A stretch of 64,000 bases of DNA from Cladopsammia gracilis (lineage: Eukaryota; Cnidaria; Anthozoa; Scleractinia; Dendrophylliidae). Position 1 is the first letter of the stretch. Each line of letters begins with the position of its first letter. A program made the translations under genes and the position numbers. Location of the stretch: contig JAJGOT010000448.1 in assembly GCA_022457155.1 (NCBI GenBank), positions 471,501 through 535,500 on the forward strand. Reading direction: 5' to 3'. This document shows positions 48,341 to 64,000 of the stretch, one piece after another. A model generated the notes under the pieces. That model was not told the DNA's origin, searched no databases, and worked only from the letters and a program-made list of their open reading frames with translations.

Positions 48341-48669
48341 ATAGAACACAAACCGCGGTGATAAACATATTGAACTTATTCATTTTTGATAAAAACTTGA
48401 CGTTTCGTATGCTACTACATACATTTTCAAAAGTGACCGTTAGTGTTAAAAAACGATACTAATATAGTAGTAAAAAGGGACTGGGACCGAGATCAACTGT
48501 TAGGTTTTGTACTTAATCTCGGTCCCAGTCCCTTTTTACTACTATATTAGTATCGTTTTTTTAACACTAACGGTCACTTTTGAAAATGTATGTAGTAGCA
48601 TACGAAACGTCAAGTTTTTATCAAAAATGAATAAGTTCAATATGTTTATCACCGCGGTTTGTGTTCTAT
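48341..48669. mobile_element. ~330-bp near-perfect palindrome, Penelope-like inverted dimer
   Basis: The arms, each about 150 bp, run from AGAACACAAACCGCGG to GGGACTGGGACCGAGAT and back. The short centre is CAACTGTTAGGTTTTGTACT. Each arm carries a hammerhead-like motif pointing outward: plus 48575-48614 and minus about 48395-48436 (stem I ACUU/AAGU, core UUGAAAA(U), stem II GUAUG-UAGUAG-CAUAC, GAAA, CGUC). No coding sequence remains. High arm identity indicates a recent event. Confidence 0.6.
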
Positions 48670-49669
48670 TTCTCATCAAACTTCGATGGCCCAAGAATAA
48701 AAATCTTTAAAATTAAGGAGTGTTTTTTTTTTTTCAGGAAGAGAAGGACTCCAGGGGGAATTTAAATGAGTTGAGGCATTTGAGGATTTATTCGAGTAAA
48801 TTAAAAGTCTATACACATGCACTATATTTAGATACAAACAAGAAAGAGCAGGGTTTGCACTATCAATAGTCGGGTTGATAGTCCAATGCAATCCTTTTCT
48901 TCCCACCTGAAAATGCAACTGAATAGCTAGGAAACTCTGCTAGCAGGCTACGACCGATAACCACTTAATCATCACCACAGTAAGGAGGCACTTATCAAGA
49001 AATAGTACATGTACAATCGACCAAGGAAATATCTTTTCACATGCCTACATGTATACAGGTATTTTCTTCTTCAAGTAGAGTCAAAGGCTCCTGTTAGCCA
49101 ACTCAAGAATTCATATGTAGGAAATGCCCAATATGTACATGTACATACAAGTATCGCTGGCTTGTGTTTGAGAGACCATCATTGACAAAAAAAGTGTCAA
49201 ATAGAAATTTTGAATGTAAAGTAGCCAATAATGCCATGCACTTATTGATTTGATTGAGGAGACACTTGTAAAACTTGATTATACTGTACATGTACATATT
49301 AACACTTATGATAAGATTGCCAACTTCATCTATTTTTTATGCAGTTCATGAAACACAATGTTTACACTGTATGTTTAAATTATAAACATGTCTCCATATC
49401 TCTTAAATACTATTTTTTTAACCTACACCAACATGTGGGATACACAAAACATTATTTCAATCTTCTAGAAATAATTTTTACATACCACAATCAGAAATTA
49501 CAGGTAACAACTATTGAGCTGAGAAGACTTTAATGAGATATACAAAATTACAAATGAGATATACAAAATTACAAATCATATCTACATATCTACAAAATTT
49601 ATTTAGCAAAGAAATGTATTTCTGGCCAGTGCCCCCAATTTTTCAATAATTGTTTTCATTTTAATAGGG
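48670..49669. other. Intergenic stretch, nothing recognised
   Basis: Frequent ACATGTA/TGTACATG words but no ordered repeat. Short ORFs only. Confidence 0.35.
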
Positions 49670-50028
49670 ACGTTATAGCCCGCACTACTCGCCAGAGCAA
49701 CCTGTTACATATACCATCAGTAAGAACTGAAATCGCAAAAAGATCCTTTTACTATCACGGTTGCCTCATTTTTAATATTTTTAACTGTAAATAGCCTACT
49801 TTTAATCGCATTCTTAACTATTTTTGTAATATATATCTCTATATTAATATTCATAATTTTTATATAGTTATTTTTTTTTTTCATTATTTGTACATTTAAA
49901 TTTAGTTAATTATGTTTCTCCCAGGGCTCCCATTGATAGCAGTGGGGTTTTTAAACCTCTGAAGGGACTACCCTGGGAGAACATAGAATTTTATTTTTAA
50001 ATAAAGGTGTCTGTCTGTCTACATTATA
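49670..50028 (+). mobile_element. 3' end of a LINE with CTGT-type tail
   Basis: The translation near 49675-49780 gives ARTTRQSNLLHIPSVRTEIA, then KRSFYYHGC. This resembles the RTE...RSF.Y.G end of non-LTR reverse transcriptases. It is followed by a 3' UTR with CTCCCAGGGCTCCC and ACCCTGGGAGAAC (a hairpin), AATAAAG, and the tail GTGTCTGTCTGTCTAC. The 5' part is missing. Confidence 0.6.
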
Positions 50029-50379
50029 AGATATAAATAAAATACTTTACATGAGACCTACATTTGTACAGATGATATTTAGATTACACTGATGTGTTGT
50101 CCTCCAACTGATGGTATTCTAATGGTGCACTAAGCAGATCAGGGGTGGGAGAATCATTAATGCCTTTCTCTTCAGATGAGAAGGGATGGCAGCGATTAGT
50201 TGAAAATAATGCAAATAGTTCAAATTAATTTTGAATTTATTTTGTATTTAGTCTGAGCATCAGAAATTTCCCTTCTGAATTTAACAAATCACTTACAGTG
50301 TACAAAATAAAACATTTCAAATCGCACTGTTCATCTTTTTGACAACAACAATTTACACCCCCGATCACTTCCGGTGTTC

Positions 50380-50521
50380 GATCCGCCGTTCTGACGTTCC
50401 GACGTTCCAGCGTTTTTCATTTCACTGCAACAAAGATGGCGCTCGAACGAAAACGACGCAGCTTTTCTCCATGATTTTGACTTGGAAATAATACCCCTGC
50501 TTGATTTGTGTACATATCAAG
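50380..50521 (+). promoter_or_regulatory. CpG-rich candidate promoter / first exon
   Basis: This short CpG-rich block ends in a good donor, CAAG|GTAAGATT (after 50521). It contains an ATG in good context (CAAAGATGGCGCTCGAACG, 50435) whose frame closes after 12 codons. It looks like a 5' UTR exon with a small upstream ORF for a plus-strand transcript, but I could not find matching downstream exons. Confidence 0.3.
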
Positions 50522-50689
50522 GTAAGATTCTTTCAGGGGAAGGGTTGTTTAGTGAAGGATAGCTTTCATTTATTTATTTATTTTATTTTTTACGACATAA
50601 AAAAGACAAAAGAGAAATAGCTTGTGACTCGAACTTGACTCGTGCTGCATACGATTAAAGTCGAATTGACTTTTAATAATTAACTTCGT

Positions 50690-50760
50690 ACCTGCACCCT
50701 GCAACCTGCACCTGCACCTGCAACCTGCACCCTGCAACCTGCAGAACCTGCAACCTGCAG
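50690..50760. repeat. CCTGCA tandem repeat
   Basis: CCTGCAACCTGCA and CCTGCACCTGCA blocks repeat about ten times in 70 bp. A minisatellite in otherwise AT-rich DNA. Confidence 0.85.
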
Positions 50761-51434
50761 ATTACACCGGTAAAACATTCATTACTTGCAAGAAAACACC
50801 GCTTATTTCTAGTTTGATGACTTTACGTAAGGTTGATGCTTACCAGGAGGCCCAAAGTTTGGATCATAGCCGAATAAAGATCAGAATTAGCGGGTGTTAC
50901 TTGAAAACTCTGACACTACATTGTCGTTAGTGAAGGTCAAAAGGTCATGTTTCGAGGATAAATACGATGTACATATTGCGCTCTCAAATGTTTCCATTTA
51001 ATTTACCCAAAAATTTTATTTCATAAAATCGTAGAAGAAACATATTCCAATGAATGTAATCTTTTCCGGCTATCATGTACCAAGAGGTGTTTAAACTAAA
51101 AGCGCCAGCTCAAGAAGCAAATGGACCGGACATGGGGAGGAGGAGGGTTAAAAGTTCTAAAGGCTGCCTGGTCAAGCAAGAGTCCTGCAAAGACTGGCCT
51201 CTCAAAGGTTAACTTCGTGCTATTGAAAATACCTACCAGGGGGTTACTATAATTGACTTCCCCTACGCATGAACTGTGCACGTGCTTCTGGCATGCTTTA
51301 TTAAAGAAATAAAAAACGCGCCGAGTGCATTATTGAGTTATAAAGCACGCGGGAATTTTTAGGAACACGAGAGAAGTGCAGAGAAGCACGAGCCAAAGGC
51401 GAGTGCTTCTCGCACTTCTTGAGTCACTTATTTA

Positions 51435-51659
51435 GTGACCTTTTATCATAAAAAATATCGGAATCGGCATGCTGACCATAATCTTAGAATATCAAAAGAA
51501 GACATCGCCGCAGTACCAAGAGCTAGGACAGATTATAATAGAAATGCCTTTACTTTTAATTACCGAAGTAAAAATCTAGTATTCATTTCCAGATCAAAGG
51601 AAATCTGGAATGTATATATTAAACTTATGACCCTATTAAATCCGGAGGGAGGATTATAG
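51435..51659 (+). pseudogene. Possible LINE reverse-transcriptase tail relic
   Basis: The open frame contains AVPRARTDYNRNAFTFNYRS, then IWNVYIKL. It is weakly like the VPR.RT...R.SF.Y.G...WN.L end of CR1-type LINEs. Followed at 51690 by the CCAAGATGGCGG repeat. Low certainty; it could be chance. Confidence 0.3.
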
Positions 51660-51689
51660 CAATTTTTTTTAATTCTGATTAATTTCGAC

Positions 51690-52010
51690 TCAATTTTGGC
51701 GTTTTTTTAAGATGATAGAAATCCAAGATGGCAGATCCAAGATGGCGGCCATTCGAAATCATGACGCAATTCCTGTGTCATGAAACGTCATTAAGTTGAC
51801 CACAAATTTAATATTCTAGAAGTTATGGATTGTGTACGATTATAGGGTTAAAAAATAAATGAAACTCAATCTATACATATTGCCTTAACTTTAAGAATTA
51901 TACCCTAGTTATAAGTAACAATTTATAAACCATCTGAAAGCAATGGTCACATGATTCACCTCCGCGATATGGCCAGTACCTTACGCATGCGCAAAGTGAC
52001 AGTCTGGGAC
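51690..52010. repeat. CCAAGATGGCGG dispersed repeat, third copy
   Basis: TCCAAGATGGCAGATCCAAG, then ATGGCGGCCATTCGAAATCA, matches 43848-43905. The tail (AATTTATAAACCATCTGAAA, GCGATATGGCC, ACGCATGCGCA) matches 44095-44165 in order, so the family is about 320 bp long. It lies just downstream of the minus-strand secreted-protein gene. Confidence 0.65.
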
Positions 52011-52098
52011 TTTCAGATGGTTTAGTACTTTATAGTTTTAGCTTTGAACTATATCATATTGATCAATAAAAGCTATCATGGATAAATAAATCTATATT

Positions 52099-62571
<10,473 letters not shown>

Positions 62572-63840
62572 GTTTTCACCGTCTTGTATTTTGCAATTGG
62601 TTTATGTTATGTTTGTAGTGGTATCTTATATTCGAAAAAGTGATTAAACAAGATGGTGTCTCATAGATAATGAAATATGTGTCAACTTTCCGCTAGCTAT
62701 AATTGAATAAATATCGGTAGTGCGCCTTAAGTTATATAAACAACTGCATTGGAACATCTGCCTTCGCATCTACGCATCTGTGGCAAATGTAAATCATAGC
62801 GTTATCTTTCATTTTAGCATTTTAAAGATCACAATTTTGTAAAGTGCCAGCAATAGGTCAAGAAAAATTTAGCTAAGAACGAAAATATTAAAACAAGTAA
62901 TAGATTTAAGCCATTGAACCTAAAGCAAAATGGAGAAGACTGAATTTCATTTGCGTTTTCAATTTCGAATTCTGACAGCAATTGTGTAATTAGGTTTACA
63001 AACCAATTTAAATTTAATAACATCGTGACATCAAAGTACCAGGCTGATAAAGATTATTCTTGTTGATTATCGGATCCTTATTTTTAATAAGAGCTGTGAA
63101 GATCGAAACGCATATATGGAACCTACCGGACAAACTTATTTTGCATGTTAATATGTTTGCTCTCTCTCGCTAATGGAGACCTATATATGCGTGTATTCTT
63201 TAGCAATACATCTTTTCTCAATCCATTTCATACATGTTCGTTACTTCTCGTCAATAGTTTCACATGGTTCTATTGCGCAGGCTTTTTGCTTGCAAATAAA
63301 AACCAAGATACTCCTTACTTCTTAAGAATAAACGCTGTAAATCTTGGCCAGGTTAAGAAAAAAATGGACAAACAATAAGAACGTAAGCAACAGACTTTAC
63401 TTGAGTTCTTAGCTTTGGTCTTCTGTATGACGCAGGGCCTTGTCGGATTCCTACTAATAAAACTTTTTAATAAGTCCAATATTTAGTAAACAAAAGGCTC
63501 ATATTAATTTTTCAGCCCTTTTCAGTGAGCGCTATGGGCAGCGTAGTGTTGCAAAATGAAAGGATCGATACTATTACTATAATTAAATGTTTCATGTTTT
63601 TCTTAAATTAAGAAATTGCCTCTCAGCATATTCTTTTGTTATCATTGGATTATTACAGAAATGTCTCTTACAGTGTAAAGAGTGCAAGTTTTTTTTTTTT
63701 TTTTTGTTTTTTGTTTTGTTTTTGTTTTAACGTTTATTTGTTTGGTTTGCGCACGTAATTAATTCATCATTCAAGTCACAAATTATAATCTTTAAGTAAT
63801 TTGCAATAAATGGTTAAAAGTCCCAGTGAAGGTATCGGAA
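62572..63840. other. Promoter side of the PAN/EGF gene; no further gene recognised
   Basis: It should contain the minus-strand promoter and 5' UTR (62572 onward). AT-rich with a T run at about 63690-63715. No other coding region or repeat recognised. Confidence 0.4.
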
Positions 63841-64000
63841 TTTTTATTGACAAGAATTTGGTTTTATCGACTGAGTCGATAAGGTAAATTAGCCACCGTA
63901 AAAAGATTCGAGAAAGCTGATGTTTCGAGCGCTAGCCCTTCGTCGGAGCGAATCAAGGGATTGTGGGTAGTGCGTGGTTTTATATAGTAGGTGGAGTTTC
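63840..64000 (-). mobile_element. Penelope-like terminal fragment at window edge
   Basis: The minus strand 63949-63916 reads stem I GCU/AGC, CCGACGA plus A, stem II GGGC-UAGC-GCUC, GAAA, CAUC. It is a hammerhead-like layout with U4 changed to C. The GCTAGCGCTCGAAAC phrase is typical of Penelope-like ends as I remember them. The element continues beyond the window. Confidence 0.45.

Noticed and set aside
51096..51281. Small minus-strand frame with a PPPP stretch
   Set aside because: No domain, no splice support, and GC bias comes from a short G/C run.

Overview
This is eukaryotic nuclear DNA, most likely from an anthozoan cnidarian (a stony coral or close relative). The signs are compact AT-rich introns with GT/AG borders, an interferon-regulatory-factor gene, amine-type GPCR genes, a secreted PAN + EGF gene whose C-terminal domain I remember from anthozoan gene families, vertebrate-type (TTAGGG)n telomeric repeats, and a very dense load of short inverted-repeat (MITE/foldback) elements and Penelope-like retroelements (PLEs). 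I see no operons, CRISPR arrays or prokaryotic features. Species assignment is inference only.

Layout. (1) 1-4 kb, + strand: the 3' part of an interferon regulatory factor gene. Six phase-consistent exons are visible and the last two encode the IRF-association domain; the DNA-binding domain lies upstream of the window. (2) 4-8 kb: AT-rich intergenic DNA with MITEs. (3) 8.06-9.12 kb, - strand: an intronless class A GPCR whose stop codon abuts a MITE. (4) 9-37 kb: a long intergenic/repeat region. It holds foldback elements, two decayed PLE fragments, an interstitial telomere tract beside a ~63-bp satellite, a cluster of ATCGAT sites, a LINE tail, a Tc1/mariner-like element with a helix-turn-helix ORF, and at 31.8-34.2 kb a nest of (TA)n arrays and PLE ends. 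(5) 37.26-40.72 kb, + strand: a second class A GPCR, two exons split between TM5 and TM6. (6) 41-52 kb: repeats, a 220-bp tandem repeat, a ~330-bp palindrome, LINE tails and a CpG-rich possible promoter/first exon. (7) 52.1-62.6 kb, - strand: a three-exon secreted gene (signal peptide + PAN/apple, EGF, anthozoan-type C-terminal domain). Its ~9.2-kb first intron holds a second PLE nest at 55-60.3 kb. (8) 62.6-64 kb: intergenic, ending in another PLE end.

Most interesting content. The PLE ends carry hammerhead ribozymes: conserved core, stem II hairpin, GAAA, tiny stem III and matching stem I can all be paired by eye. At least six sequence families are present. They occur mainly as head-to-head inverted dimers with both 3' ends pointing outward into (TA)n tracts. 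In the four best-defined families the element stops about 40-55 nt beyond the predicted self-cleavage site. One pair of copies shows a compensatory base-pair change in stem II. A further group (19.6, 27.3 and 48.4/48.6 kb) has the core UUGANAA in place of CUGANGA; this would replace the known C3-G8 tertiary pair by U3-A8, a candidate covarying hammerhead variant. These are readings of sequence by eye. Activity, copy number and novelty need the checks given under each finding.
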